The notes beneath the pieces were generated by a model. That model had not been told where the DNA came from. It saw nothing but the letters and a program-made list of their open reading frames with translations, and made no database searches. A stretch of 64,000 nt of DNA, taken from the NCBI RefSeq assembly GCF_041521385.1, contig NZ_CP168006.1:434001-498000 (forward strand), in the 5' to 3' direction. Positions 9,138 through 17,642 of the stretch are shown here, one piece after another. The position numbers were made by a program, and so were the translations under genes. The DNA is from Alcaligenes faecalis. Its GTDB lineage: Bacteria > Pseudomonadota > Gammaproteobacteria > Burkholderiales > Burkholderiaceae_B. Each line of letters begins with the position of its first letter. Positions within the stretch are counted from its first letter, which is position 1.

Positions 9138-9467
9138 TCAAAACTCCAGGCAAGCGAAAAAACCTGGCAATCTTGCGTAGCAATCCATGAGCTGATCCAT
9201 CAAATACGCACTGTCTCGAGTTTCCAGAGCCAGCAGATTCTCCCGATAGTCCTCGTCAGCCAAACCAACCGCACTGCGCCCCGGATCAACACGGGCTCCG
9301 GCCAAAAGCTCGGACAACTTAGGGTCTTGCAAGCCCTCCAGGGCAGCGCGCAAGGACAGCTCTTGGTCAGTAAAACCGACTTGCCCGCCCTGGCCAGCTT
9401 GTAACGCCGCTTGCACTAGGGGCAACAAATTATCAATATCTTGCTTGCTAAGGTAAAACACATGCAT
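9138..9467 (-). CDS. Small acidic protein of unknown function
   Basis: A 109-residue cytoplasmic protein beginning MHVFYLSKQDIDNLLPLVQA and ending FFACLEF. The start is chosen because GGAGAA precedes the ATG at 9465-9467 by eight bases; longer in-frame starts have no ribosome site. It has no signal peptide or membrane segment. The predicted structure is mostly helical with leucine-rich stretches. I do not recognise a family. It is transcribed divergently from the beta-barrel gene at 9576. Confidence 0.7.
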   Translation of the reverse strand: MHVFYLSKQDIDNLLPLVQAALQAGQGGQVGFTDQELSLRAALEGLQDPKLSELLAGARVDPGRSAVGLADEDYRENLLALETRDSAYLMDQLMDCYARLPGFFACLEF

Positions 9468-9575
9468 GACACGTTCTCCACAGATTGGTGATCGGCGGTT
9501 CCAGCATACCGAAAGAAACAAGACAGGCGCTAGTACGCCATCATTTACAGAATTGAAAAGGAGTCCAAGACAAGG

Positions 9576-10376
9576 ATGTGTAAACTCACTCACCTTCGCT
9601 GGCTACTGCTAGGATTATGGCCGCTGGCCTGCACGGCACAAGCTCAGGCGACGGATCCCCATTCGGCTGCCCTGTCCGACACCGGGGGCTCCCCACCTTA
9701 CGCATTACAGATCACCCCCTACGCCTGGATTACCGGTTTATCCGGTGAGTCCTCGCCATTCAAACGCGCTCCCTCGCTGGATATCGAAAAATCCTTTTCC
9801 GATGTGCTGCACAATCTGCGCGCCGCCGCCTTTGTGAACACCTGGGCACGACGCAACCGCTATGTATTCAATGGCGATCTGCTCTACGTCAACACGCAAG
9901 AAAGTGAAGTAGTCGGTGGCTTGCCCTTGGTCGGCGCTGCCGAGGGGACGGTGGATACGCGGCTGTTCATGGCCACCTTGCAAGGTGGGTATCGTGTCTA
10001 TGACTCCGAACAAGCCAGCATGGATGCACTGGCCGGTTTTTCGTATTGGGATATTCGCACCCGTGCCCATCTGAGCACGGCAGGCCGGACCAAACACCAC
10101 GAAGAAAGCTTTAGCTGGGTTGACCCTATGATCGGGCTGCGTGCGTTCTATCGCTTCACCCCCGAGCTGTCCACGCATGCCCAGGTCCATCTAGGCGGTT
10201 TTAGTGTGGGCTCGCGCCTGAGCTATCAGGCCACGCTGACGCTGAACTACGACCTGTCGGAACATTTCTCCATTGCGGCCGGGTACAAAATGCTGGATGT
10301 GGATTATCGTCGCTCCGGCCACGTCTTTGACACGCGCATGTCAGGCCCCGTGCTGGGACTGAGCTGGCGCTACTAA
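9576..10376 (+). CDS. Outer-membrane beta-barrel protein of unknown function
   Basis: A 266-residue exported protein: the signal peptide (about 1-25) ends CTAQAQA, and the mature part has alternating aromatic/hydrophobic beta strands (YALQITPYAWITGLSGE, TRLFMATLQGGYRVYD, FSIAAGYKMLDVDYR). It ends in LGLSWRY, a C-terminal aromatic residue as recognised by the Bam machinery. About eight to ten strands are likely. It resembles uncharacterised porin-like proteins whose strands start with TPY-W. The metallophosphoesterase gene follows 21 bases later, so they may be cotranscribed. Confidence 0.75.
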   Translation: MCKLTHLRWLLLGLWPLACTAQAQATDPHSAALSDTGGSPPYALQITPYAWITGLSGESSPFKRAPSLDIEKSFSDVLHNLRAAAFVNTWARRNRYVFNGDLLYVNTQESEVVGGLPLVGAAEGTVDTRLFMATLQGGYRVYDSEQASMDALAGFSYWDIRTRAHLSTAGRTKHHEESFSWVDPMIGLRAFYRFTPELSTHAQVHLGGFSVGSRLSYQATLTLNYDLSEHFSIAAGYKMLDVDYRRSGHVFDTRMSGPVLGLSWRY

Positions 10377-10397
10377 GTTTCTTTTTGGAATGATTTT

Positions 10398-11522
10398 GTG
10401 TTTCAAGTCACTGCCCTCGTCTTTGCCCTGTATATCGTCTGGCGACTGATCAAACCATTGCCAATCAAACCCTGGATCAAGTGGCTGTTAAGTGCCTTGG
10501 CCATTGCCGCCACCCTGCACCATTACACCGTCGCCCTGTTCTGGGGCACCCGCGCGTCCCCGGAAATTCCCGCCCAAGTCATCATGATCTTGGGTTGGGC
10601 TTTTGGAACAGTCTTGCTGGCCACCTGCCTTACCTTGATCACCGATCTGGCAGGTTTGTTGATGCGCCTCCTGTACAAACCTGCCGGACTGATACTGCTG
10701 CGCTCACCCGCCTTGCGCGGTGTGCTGGGTATCGCCGCTGTCAGTCTTTCCGCATTGGGCGTGTGGCAGGCTGTGCAAGTTCCAGAAGTGAAATCCATCG
10801 ACGTAAAGGTAAAGGGCCTCCCCCCTAGCCTGGATGGGTTCAAGCTGATGCAACTGACCGATCTGCACGCCAGTCGCCTGCTGCAAGGGCCGTGGGTACA
10901 GGCCATTGTGGACAAAACACAGGCCTTAAAACCGGACTTGATTGCCATTACGGGCGACTTGGTCGATGGCACGGTGAAAGCTCGCCGCGAAGATGTCGCC
11001 CCCTTGCAAGCCCTGTCTGCTCCCAAAGGGGTTTGGGTCATTGCAGGCAACCACGAGTACTACACCCAGTACCAGCCCTGGATAGAACACTTCAACAGCC
11101 TGGGGCTACGTTTGCTCCTAAATGAGCACAGCATTATTGAGCAAGGCGATGCCGCTTTTGCCTTGGCCGGCATCACGGACAAGTCAGCGGCCATGCATGG
11201 GCAGCCCACGCCCGATGTGGCTGCGGCAGTCGCCGGCATCCCGGTCGACATGCCCATCATCATGCTGGCCCATCGCCCCGATACCGCCAAAGAAAGCGCA
11301 GCGGCCGGCGTGGCTTTGCAACTGTCCGGCCATACTCATGGCGGCCATATTCTGGGCATGCACAAGATCGTGCAAATGGCCAATGACGGCTATGTAGGCG
11401 GACTGTATCAAGTCGATGATATGCAGCTCTATGTCAGCTATGGCGCCGGGCTGTGGCCAGGTTTCCCGCTGCGTCTGGGGCGCGCCTCGGAAATTACCTT
11501 GATTACCTTGCGCGCCCCCTGA
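10398..11522 (+). CDS. Membrane-anchored metallophosphoesterase
   Basis: A 374-residue protein starting at GTG 10398. Four or so hydrophobic segments occupy about residues 1-125, followed by a calcineurin-like phosphoesterase domain with all metal-binding blocks: LTDLHASRL, TGDLVDG, AGNHEYY and LSGHTHGGH. The family includes YkuE/YaeI-like enzymes; some members act on UDP-diacylglucosamine or unknown phosphodiesters. The catalytic domain likely faces one side of the inner membrane after the helical anchor. It follows the beta-barrel gene closely. The substrate is unknown. Confidence 0.85.
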   Translation: MFQVTALVFALYIVWRLIKPLPIKPWIKWLLSALAIAATLHHYTVALFWGTRASPEIPAQVIMILGWAFGTVLLATCLTLITDLAGLLMRLLYKPAGLILLRSPALRGVLGIAAVSLSALGVWQAVQVPEVKSIDVKVKGLPPSLDGFKLMQLTDLHASRLLQGPWVQAIVDKTQALKPDLIAITGDLVDGTVKARREDVAPLQALSAPKGVWVIAGNHEYYTQYQPWIEHFNSLGLRLLLNEHSIIEQGDAAFALAGITDKSAAMHGQPTPDVAAAVAGIPVDMPIIMLAHRPDTAKESAAAGVALQLSGHTHGGHILGMHKIVQMANDGYVGGLYQVDDMQLYVSYGAGLWPGFPLRLGRASEITLITLRAP

Positions 11523-11544
11523 ATCTGAAACGCACACCAGAACA

Positions 11545-12321
11545 TCAAGACACGCTGCGCAGCGCCCGTCGACACAGGCGCCGCACAGTGGCACTGCCCG
11601 GTAACTGCTCCTGCCATTGAGCACATAGACCGCGCACCCACTGTGGCTGATCCTTGGCTGCATCGTTCAAGTAATTGGCCACCGAGTCCTGCACATAGAC
11701 GCTGCCATCCTGGTACAAGGCCTCCAGGATCGGCAACATCCGTTCCGGTTCCTTTTTCAGAATGGCGATATGTGCGCACCATACACCCCGAGGGCGCAAG
11801 GCTTCACATGCAAAGCGGCGCAGATACGCCGAGTCTGAATGCGCCCACTGTCGCAGAGCCTGAATCGATACCTCCAGCTCGGCGACCAGTTGAGGACGTA
11901 CCGCCATCCAGGCCCATTCACGCACACCGAAATGCGGATCATCTGCCAAGGGACGCAGGACGTTCAGGCGCTGGGGCACGCTTAAGGACTCCCGCGCCCC
12001 CACCATAAAGCAGGCCCAGCCGCGCACCACATCGGCCGGATGATTCAGGCAACGCGTCCAGGCCATCTCACCATAGGTTTGCAGCAAATATTCCCCTATG
12101 GCTTTCATGCGCTTGAGAATACCCAGCTCGGCCAAGGTATCGATGTGATACGTGCCCGACTCATCCAGCTCTGGGAATACCGTTGCCACCAGTACACGCT
12201 GATCAATCGCCAGCGACTCGGTCAGGGTAAGGCTCTGGATTTCACCCTGGGACAGGGCCAATAAAATATCAGCGGGTATATCCGCGACCCTGGCATAACC
12301 CTTGCGGTTTTCTGTACTCAT
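11545..12321 (-). CDS. HEAT-repeat DNA alkylation repair-like protein (AlkC/AlkD superfamily)
   Basis: A 258-residue helical protein. The ATG at 12319-12321 is preceded by AGGAGAA and overlaps the stop of the upstream marR gene (ATGA), showing translational coupling. Residues 60-250 carry HEAT-like repeats, for example CLNHPADVVRGWACFMV, DDPHFGVREWAWMAVRPQL and HSDSAYLRRFACEALRP, each with the paired helices and Trp/Arg seen in AlkD-type glycosylases that read alkylated DNA by shape. The protein likely binds damaged DNA or serves in repair of 3- or 7-alkyl purines. The catalytic Asp of AlkD is not placed with certainty. Confidence 0.75.
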   Translation of the reverse strand: MSTENRKGYARVADIPADILLALSQGEIQSLTLTESLAIDQRVLVATVFPELDESGTYHIDTLAELGILKRMKAIGEYLLQTYGEMAWTRCLNHPADVVRGWACFMVGARESLSVPQRLNVLRPLADDPHFGVREWAWMAVRPQLVAELEVSIQALRQWAHSDSAYLRRFACEALRPRGVWCAHIAILKKEPERMLPILEALYQDGSVYVQDSVANYLNDAAKDQPQWVRGLCAQWQEQLPGSATVRRLCRRALRSVS

Positions 12322-12806
12322 GATGCTTGTTCTCCTGCGGCCGCTTTGTTCAACAAGGTGCTTAGCTGCGCGCATTCCGCCTCGGACAAATGCTGGAACA
12401 ACTCGCCAATCCACTGGGCATGAGTCGCGACCAGCATGTTGGCCAGCTTCGCCCCCTGGGGACTCAGTTTCACCATGACAGAACGCCGATCCGCCTCGGC
12501 CGCAAAGCGCAGCACCAAGCCCGCTTTCAGCAACCCATCCACCAGGGTTGTCACGGTTGCCCGCGTCACACCTGCCCGCTCAGCCAGGATGTGGGAGGGC
12601 ATACCGTCGGGCGCCTCTTCCAGCAAAAACAAAAGCACAAAACGGGCTTCGCTCAAACCATGAGGTGCCAGCAAGGCGGCGCAGTCTCGATCAATACGGG
12701 CAGACAAGGACAGAAGCTGAAAACACAGAGACATGCCTTGAACATTGACGCCCTGCTGCTGCTCTGCGTGTGCGAGCAGGGCCTGATATTTCGCTTCTAG
12801 TTTCAT
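12318..12806 (-). CDS. MarR family transcriptional regulator
   Basis: A 162-residue winged-helix regulator: FQLLSLSARIDRDCAALLAP at the N-terminus, recognition region PSHILAERAGVTRATVTTLV and the DRRSVMVKLSPQGAKL wing, as in MarR. Two palindromic boxes sit immediately upstream of its start (12809-12835), so it is probably autorepressed. It is translationally coupled (ATGA overlap) to the HEAT-repeat gene downstream; both would be induced together by an unknown ligand or damage signal. Confidence 0.9.
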   Translation of the reverse strand: MKLEAKYQALLAHAEQQQGVNVQGMSLCFQLLSLSARIDRDCAALLAPHGLSEARFVLLFLLEEAPDGMPSHILAERAGVTRATVTTLVDGLLKAGLVLRFAAEADRRSVMVKLSPQGAKLANMLVATHAQWIGELFQHLSEAECAQLSTLLNKAAAGEQAS

Positions 12807-12808
12807 AG

Positions 12809-12835
12809 TTTGATTTCAAATTATTTGATATCAAA
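12809..12835. promoter_or_regulatory. Twin MarR operator boxes
   Basis: TTTGATTTCAAA (12809-12820, one mismatch from perfect) and TTTGATATCAAA (12824-12835, perfect; ATTTGATATCAAAT extends to 14 bases) lie side by side, centres 15 bases apart, three bases upstream of the marR start codon. This is the classic layout for a MarR dimer pair. Confidence 0.7.
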
Positions 12836-13119
12836 TCTTAATATTGGACGTCGTCAAAAACAAGAAGAATAAACATAAACAGATTTCACATCATGCCAAT
12901 CCAATCCACAAAGCGAAATAAGCCTACCTAGTACGGAGCCTACTCAACAAGACAGCCGTTTTTTTGACAAAAAGAGTGTCGCCAAAACTCGACAATGCCA
13001 CATTTTAAGCTTGATGCTTACAAGCAAGGCCTTCGCATGCGGTAAGGTAGAAGGCTTGGTCAGGCATCAGCCCTGCCCACTATCCTCTGCAGCACACATG
13101 GAATCCGAGTACCAGCATC
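12836..13119. other. Intergenic region between marR and the aminotransferase gene
   Basis: Apart from the operator next to marR, I see no gene or clear hairpin in these roughly 280 bases. TTGACA at 12965 has no fitting -10. The aminotransferase promoter must lie here. Confidence 0.6.
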
Positions 13120-14403
13120 ATGAATAGCATCAAGAAATCGAACAAATTGGCGAATGTTTTGTACGATATTCGCGGCCCCATCATGGACCGGGCCAAGCAA
13201 ATGGAAGACGAAGGTCAGCAACTGATCAAGCTGAACATCGGCAACTTGGCGGTATTCGGTTTTGATGCCCCGGAAGAAATCCAACTGGATATGATCCGCA
13301 ACCTGCCCAACTCCTCGGGCTACTCGGATAGCAAAGGTATTTTTGCTGCACGCAAAGCCGTCATGCACTACACCCAGGCACAAGGCATCAAGGGCGTAAC
13401 GCTGGAAGACATTTACCTGGGTAATGGTGCTTCTGAACTGATTGCCATGGCGACCAATGCCCTGCTGGATGATGGCGACGAGCTGCTTTTGCCCATGCCC
13501 GACTACCCGCTGTGGACTGCTGTTACCAGCCTGTCAGGCGGTACTCCCGTCCATTACCTCTGCGATGAAGCCAATGGCTGGATCCCTGATCTGGACGATA
13601 TCCGCTCCAAGATCACCCCGCGCACCAAAGGGCTGGTGGTGATCAACCCCAACAACCCGACCGGCGTGCTCTACCCGGATTCGGTACTGCAAGCCCTGAT
13701 CGATATTGCCCGCGAATTCAATCTGGTGCTGCTGGCTGACGAAGTCTACGACAAGGTTCTGTTCGACGACATGAAGCACACCGCGATGGCCAGCCTGTCC
13801 ACCGATGTATTGACCTTGACCTTCAACTCCTTGTCCAAAAGCTACCGCGCCTGTGGTTACCGCGCAGGCTGGCTGGTGATTTCGGGCGACAAACAAGCCG
13901 GTGCTGACTATATCGAAGGGCTAAGCATGTTGGCCAATATGAAGCTGTGCGCGAACGTGCCCGGCCAATGGGCGATTCAAACGGCCTTGGGTGGCTATCA
14001 GAGCATTAACGACCTGGTTTGCGAAGGCGGGCGCCTGCGCCGTCAACGCGATCTGGCCTACGAGCTGATCACCGCCATTCCAGGGGTCAGTTGCGTTATG
14101 CCCCACGCTGCGCTGTATATGTTCCCGCGTCTGGATCCCGACATTTACCCCATCGAAGACGACCGTCAGTTTTTCCTGCAACTGCTGGAAGCCACCCGCG
14201 TGATGCTGGTGCAAGGCACGGGTTTCAACTGGCCTCATCCCGACCACTTCCGCATGGTGTTCCTGCCGCACGAACCAGACCTGCGCGAGGCTATCAGCCG
14301 CATGGCCAAGTTCCTGAAAGACTACCGTATCAAGCACGGCACGGAACGGCCAGAGTTCACGCAAGCCACACTTTCCGCTGAAGGCAGTGCGCACACCGTT
14401 TAA
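13120..14403 (+). CDS. alaA: PLP-dependent alanine-type aminotransferase (AlaA/AlaT-like)
   Basis: A 427-residue fold-type I aminotransferase. The N-terminus IKKSNKLANVLYDIRGPIMD is diagnostic for the AlaA/YfbQ group that makes alanine from pyruvate and glutamate. NPNNPTGVLY, LADEVYDKV and the PLP lysine in SLSKSYRACGYRAGW are all present. The chain is about 20 residues longer than E. coli AlaA at the C-terminus. It is monocistronic with its own terminator. In several beta-proteobacteria this gene lies just before homoserine dehydrogenase; that neighbour is absent here. Confidence 0.9.
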   Translation: MNSIKKSNKLANVLYDIRGPIMDRAKQMEDEGQQLIKLNIGNLAVFGFDAPEEIQLDMIRNLPNSSGYSDSKGIFAARKAVMHYTQAQGIKGVTLEDIYLGNGASELIAMATNALLDDGDELLLPMPDYPLWTAVTSLSGGTPVHYLCDEANGWIPDLDDIRSKITPRTKGLVVINPNNPTGVLYPDSVLQALIDIAREFNLVLLADEVYDKVLFDDMKHTAMASLSTDVLTLTFNSLSKSYRACGYRAGWLVISGDKQAGADYIEGLSMLANMKLCANVPGQWAIQTALGGYQSINDLVCEGGRLRRQRDLAYELITAIPGVSCVMPHAALYMFPRLDPDIYPIEDDRQFFLQLLEATRVMLVQGTGFNWPHPDHFRMVFLPHEPDLREAISRMAKFLKDYRIKHGTERPEFTQATLSAEGSAHTV

Positions 14404-14454
14404 GCTGCAGAAGCTGCACATCGGGGTCTACAGAGCAAGCAGATCTTGATGCAA

Positions 14455-14493
14455 TGAAAAAACGCCCGATTCAGCACATCGGGCGTTTTTTAT
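14455..14493 (+). terminator. Intrinsic terminator after alaA
   Basis: AAAAAACGCCCGAT-TCAGCAC-ATCGGGCGTTTTTT is a nearly perfect hairpin with a T run. Its A-rich left arm lets it serve the convergent tetR gene too. Confidence 0.92.
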
Positions 14494-14509
14494 TTTGAAA
14501 AGCGGCTTA

Positions 14510-15100
14510 TCAAAGATCGGACTCCCCTCCTGGCAAGGTCGCCAGCACCGCAGCCTGCATACCTTGCGTCAACGTGGTATCGCCCATAGCCCGGCTAAGC
14601 ATCCCTGTCCCCAACATGGCGGCAAACAGCAGCATGATGTGCTCTTGAGTCTGCTCGGCACAGGCTTGCAGGGCAAGGCGGCGAAACTGCTCAAACAAGC
14701 TCTCTACCCCTTCGCGGTACATCGCCGTGGTTTGTGCATCGGCAGGCAGACCGCTGGCCAAGGAAGAAAAGGCCAAAATCGGACAACTTTGGGTCTGAGG
14801 ACGGTGCTTGAAGTAACGTCGCATCAAGGCTTGAAAACCTTGTACGGCGTCTTCTTCGTAGCCTTGATTGATACGCTCCCAAGACTCAGCAGACTGAGTG
14901 AAGGCAAAACGGCAGGCCTGGTCAATCAAGGCCTCTTTAGAGGCAAACTGCTTATAGAAAGCGCCAGCCGTGAGACCGGCATCATTCATGATGTCTCCAA
15001 TCGAGACTGCCTCCACCCCATGTTTGCGAAACAATCGGCACGCCGTTTCCAGCACCCGCTTGCGGTTGCGTTCGGCCTGCTCACGCGAAACACGCCCCAT
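14510..15100 (-). CDS. TetR family transcriptional regulator
   Basis: A 196-residue regulator: the N-terminal HTH is RVLETACRLFRKHGVEAVSI followed by DIMNDAGLTAGAFYKQFASK, a standard TetR helix pair with the AFYKQF recognition helix. The start codon abuts the stop of the maoC gene (CAT at 15098-15100, stop at 15101-15103), so the two form an operon, maoC first. A 26-base palindrome before maoC is its likely operator. The group resembles TetR proteins that sense acyl-CoA or lipophilic compounds; the ligand is unknown. Confidence 0.9.
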   Translation of the reverse strand: MGRVSREQAERNRKRVLETACRLFRKHGVEAVSIGDIMNDAGLTAGAFYKQFASKEALIDQACRFAFTQSAESWERINQGYEEDAVQGFQALMRRYFKHRPQTQSCPILAFSSLASGLPADAQTTAMYREGVESLFEQFRRLALQACAEQTQEHIMLLFAAMLGTGMLSRAMGDTTLTQGMQAAVLATLPGGESDL

Positions 15101-15556
15101 TCACACCTCCGGACGACGAAAAGCAATCAGCTTGGCAATCAAACGCTGACACACTTCATTGTTTTGATTCAGGGTATGGGACTCCACCACCACCATTCCC
15201 CTGTCCGCTTTGGATCTGGATGGCTGAATGTCGATGATGGTACTGAGCACATGCAAGACATCTCCAGGGCGCGTGGGCCGTGGCCAGTCAATCTGCCCGC
15301 CGGCACCAATAATCCCCTGACTGAATGTCAGGCTGTCCACCAACAGCTTCATGGTGATGGCGGCAGTATGCCAACCGCTTGCAGCCAAACCTTGGAAGAA
15401 CGTGCTCTTGGCCGCTTCTGCATCCAGATGGAAAGGCTGCGGATCAAACTGGCGGGCAAAGCTGACAATTTGCGCCTCATCCAGAGCATGCTCTGCACTG
15501 CGAAACTCCATCCCCAGGGCCAGATCTTCAAGGTAGACAGGTACTGTAAGGTTCAT
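15101..15556 (-). CDS. MaoC-like (R)-hydratase / dehydratase domain protein
   Basis: A 151-residue hotdog-fold protein. The block DPQPFHLDAEAAKSTFFQGL contains the conserved Asp and His of the R-specific hydratase motif, then ASGWHTAA and the closing region GDVLHV. Members hydrate enoyl-CoA or take part in acyl degradation. The ATG at 15554-15556 is preferred over a TTG five codons upstream because GGAGAG stands just before it. It is coupled to the TetR gene and is the first gene of the unit, so it is likely the regulated target. Confidence 0.85.
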   Translation of the reverse strand: MNLTVPVYLEDLALGMEFRSAEHALDEAQIVSFARQFDPQPFHLDAEAAKSTFFQGLAASGWHTAAITMKLLVDSLTFSQGIIGAGGQIDWPRPTRPGDVLHVLSTIIDIQPSRSKADRGMVVVESHTLNQNNEVCQRLIAKLIAFRRPEV

Positions 15557-15602
15557 CCGAATACTCTCCAAAAAGTGCGTGAGTGCGTATTACTATCAGC
15601 GC

Positions 15603-15628
15603 AAATAGATTATAATCATAATCTATTT
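15603..15628. promoter_or_regulatory. Palindromic operator of the maoC-tetR unit
   Basis: AAATAGATTAT-AATC-ATAATCTATTT, perfect 11-base arms with a four-base centre, about 47 bases upstream of the maoC start. The size (26 bases) and symmetry suit two TetR dimers or one large dimer; it embeds TATAAT-like sequences, so it likely overlaps the -10. Confidence 0.7.
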
Positions 15629-15903
15629 TAAAAAAATGATAACTCTGCTTTTCACCCAACAGCCAACGAGCAGAGCGTTTGTGACAATACGCCTTTACTG
15701 GGACACATCGCCCCACAGACCAATAAGGCATAAAAAAACAGCCCCTTGCTGTCACCTTCAACAAGAGGCTGCGTTCATCGACTTGGCTTTAGTCGGCTTA
15801 CGTCTTGCCCATTTCACTGACGCATCCACCTACCTGCAAGCCGCGCTCGGAGCGTGCCACCCAAACACGCCGAAGACTGCGTCTTCACCCCACACCACAA
15901 CGC
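15629..15903. other. Intergenic region between the maoC-tetR unit and lysE/argO
   Basis: No gene is recognisable. It contains the 3' terminator hairpin of the lysE/argO gene (15732-15771). The remainder has no feature that I can support. Confidence 0.6.
15732..15771 (-). terminator. Intrinsic terminator for the lysE/argO gene
   Basis: On the minus strand, CAGCCTCTTG pairs with CAAGGGGCTG (one mismatch) around a roughly 13-base loop and is followed by seven T. It lies 130 bases beyond the lysE/argO stop. Confidence 0.7.
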
Positions 15904-16521
15904 TTAATACAAAGGCCGCAGCAACAATAAAGCACACAAGGCCAACATGAAAACAGCAATGCTGGCGTCCAGCACACGCCAGGCCAAAGGCTGACGAAAC
16001 ACGGGTTGCAACAATCGCGCCCCATAGCCCAAGGCCAGAAACCAGCTAGCACTGGCTGCACAGGCCCCCAAGGCAAAGGCCCACTGCAAGTTGCCAGGGT
16101 AAGGGGTAGACAGGCTGCCCAACAACACCATCGTGTCCAGATAGACGTGAGGGTTCAAGAAGGTAAATGCCAAGCAGGTCAGCCAGATACGGCGACGATT
16201 GCGCTCGCTACCCTGCCCGGCCATCAGGCTTCCCTTGCCAGTCCAGGCTCGCTGGGCTGCCAACACCCCATACCAGGCCAGAAAGACCGCGCCACCAAAG
16301 CGCAGAACTTGCAACAAGCCAGGCCATTCCCGTACCAAAGTACCGATGCCAGCCACGCCCCCCAGGATCAAGACAATATCGGCCAGCGCGCAGATCGCTA
16401 CCACCAAACCCACATGCCTACGCTCCAATCCCTGCCGCAAGACAAAAGCATTTTGAGTGCCTATGGCCATGATCAGGCCGGCACCCGTCAAAAAGCCAGT
16501 CGCCACAACAGAGAAGAACAT
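15904..16521 (-). CDS. argO: LysE/ArgO family amino-acid exporter
   Basis: A 205-residue inner-membrane exporter with about six hydrophobic segments: MAIGTQNAFVLRQGLERRHV is the family signature after helix 1. LysE/ArgO exports arginine, lysine and toxic analogues. I chose the ATG at 16519-16521, preceded by GGGGG at the right spacing; a GTG four codons upstream is the alternative. It is divergent from a LysR gene of the ArgP/LysG type, 108 bases away, which is the known regulator-exporter pair. Confidence 0.9.
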   Translation of the reverse strand: MFFSVVATGFLTGAGLIMAIGTQNAFVLRQGLERRHVGLVVAICALADIVLILGGVAGIGTLVREWPGLLQVLRFGGAVFLAWYGVLAAQRAWTGKGSLMAGQGSERNRRRIWLTCLAFTFLNPHVYLDTMVLLGSLSTPYPGNLQWAFALGACAASASWFLALGYGARLLQPVFRQPLAWRVLDASIAVFMLALCALLLLRPLY

Positions 16522-16629
16522 GTCAGCCCCCACGAATTTGACAGTTGCGATAGGGTGCCGCCATTTACGATTTAAGAAAAGCTAATTATTCTTTATAAAA
16601 TTAAGTTCTTCTAAACAAACAAGCCAACC

Positions 16630-17529
16630 ATGGATCTGTTACACCCACAACTACGAGCGTTTACGGCAGTCCTGGAGGAAGGCAGCTTTGAAGCGGCCGG
16701 ACGCAAGCTGTACATCACCACCTCAGCCGTCTCGCAGCGTATCAAGGCGCTGGAAGACAGGCTGGGACAGGTACTGGTCCTGCGTCAGCCACCTTGCCGT
16801 CCGACACCAGCGGGAGAGTTGCTGCTGCGTCGTGTACGTCCCATGCAGGTTCTGGAAGCCGAGGCTGTCGCGGACTTCCTGCCAGAACAAAATGGCCCAC
16901 GTCGGCCTATCGCAATTGCCGTCAATAGTGACTCGCTGGACACTTGGTTTCTGGAAGCCTTGTCCCAGCTCAGTCAGAAACATGGCTACTTGTTTGATGT
17001 GCGTGTGGATGATCAGGACCACACGCTGGAGCTGATACGCAATGGCTCCGTGCTGGGCGCTGTCACCGCCGAGCCAACTCCCCTGCAAGGCTGCGAGGTT
17101 CAGGCTCTGGGTATCATGCGCTATCAAGCCATTGCCTCTCCACAATTTGTGGCGCGGCATTTTGGATTGGGAGTAGACGCAAACTCCCTGGCTCAAGCCC
17201 CCATGATCGTCTTTAACCGCAAGGACGAATTGCAGTGGCGCTTTATACGGCAGATCACTACTGAATCTGTCGCTCCTCCTATCCATTACCTGCCCACCTC
17301 TACCGGCTTTGTGAAAGCAGCGGCTTTGGGCCTGGGCTGGTGTCTGGCACCTGACTCCATGGTCAGCGATACCCTGGCCATCAAAGAACTGACTTTAGTC
17401 GCCCCTGGCCTTTGGCTGGATGTGCCTTTGTATTGGCAACATGCGGCAATCCGCTCCGACACCTTGCGCAATATGGGTACGGCGCTTCAACGTGCAGCCA
17501 AGACCTCATTGCTGCCAGTTTCAACGTAA
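16630..17529 (+). CDS. argP: LysR-type regulator ArgP (LysG) of arginine/lysine export
   Basis: A 299-residue LysR regulator starting MDLLHPQLRAFTAVLEEGSF, with AAGRKLYITTSAVSQRIKAL as the HTH, exactly the ArgP/LysG type. The effector domain has IAVNSDSLDTWFLEAL, a block characteristic of ArgP. It binds Lys or Arg and switches on the divergent exporter. The ATG is preceded by an A-rich stretch without a clear ribosome site. The two genes together form an amino-acid export safety valve. Confidence 0.9.
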   Translation: MDLLHPQLRAFTAVLEEGSFEAAGRKLYITTSAVSQRIKALEDRLGQVLVLRQPPCRPTPAGELLLRRVRPMQVLEAEAVADFLPEQNGPRRPIAIAVNSDSLDTWFLEALSQLSQKHGYLFDVRVDDQDHTLELIRNGSVLGAVTAEPTPLQGCEVQALGIMRYQAIASPQFVARHFGLGVDANSLAQAPMIVFNRKDELQWRFIRQITTESVAPPIHYLPTSTGFVKAAALGLGWCLAPDSMVSDTLAIKELTLVAPGLWLDVPLYWQHAAIRSDTLRNMGTALQRAAKTSLLPVST

Positions 17530-17642
17530 TGGACTCTGTGGAACCCGAACTGGCAGACAGAAGGCGAGGTTGCCACTCGAAGTAGATGGTAAAACTCGTG
17601 CGCTCCGGAGCTTCTGCCACAGGCTTGCCTAGAGAGCAGAGC

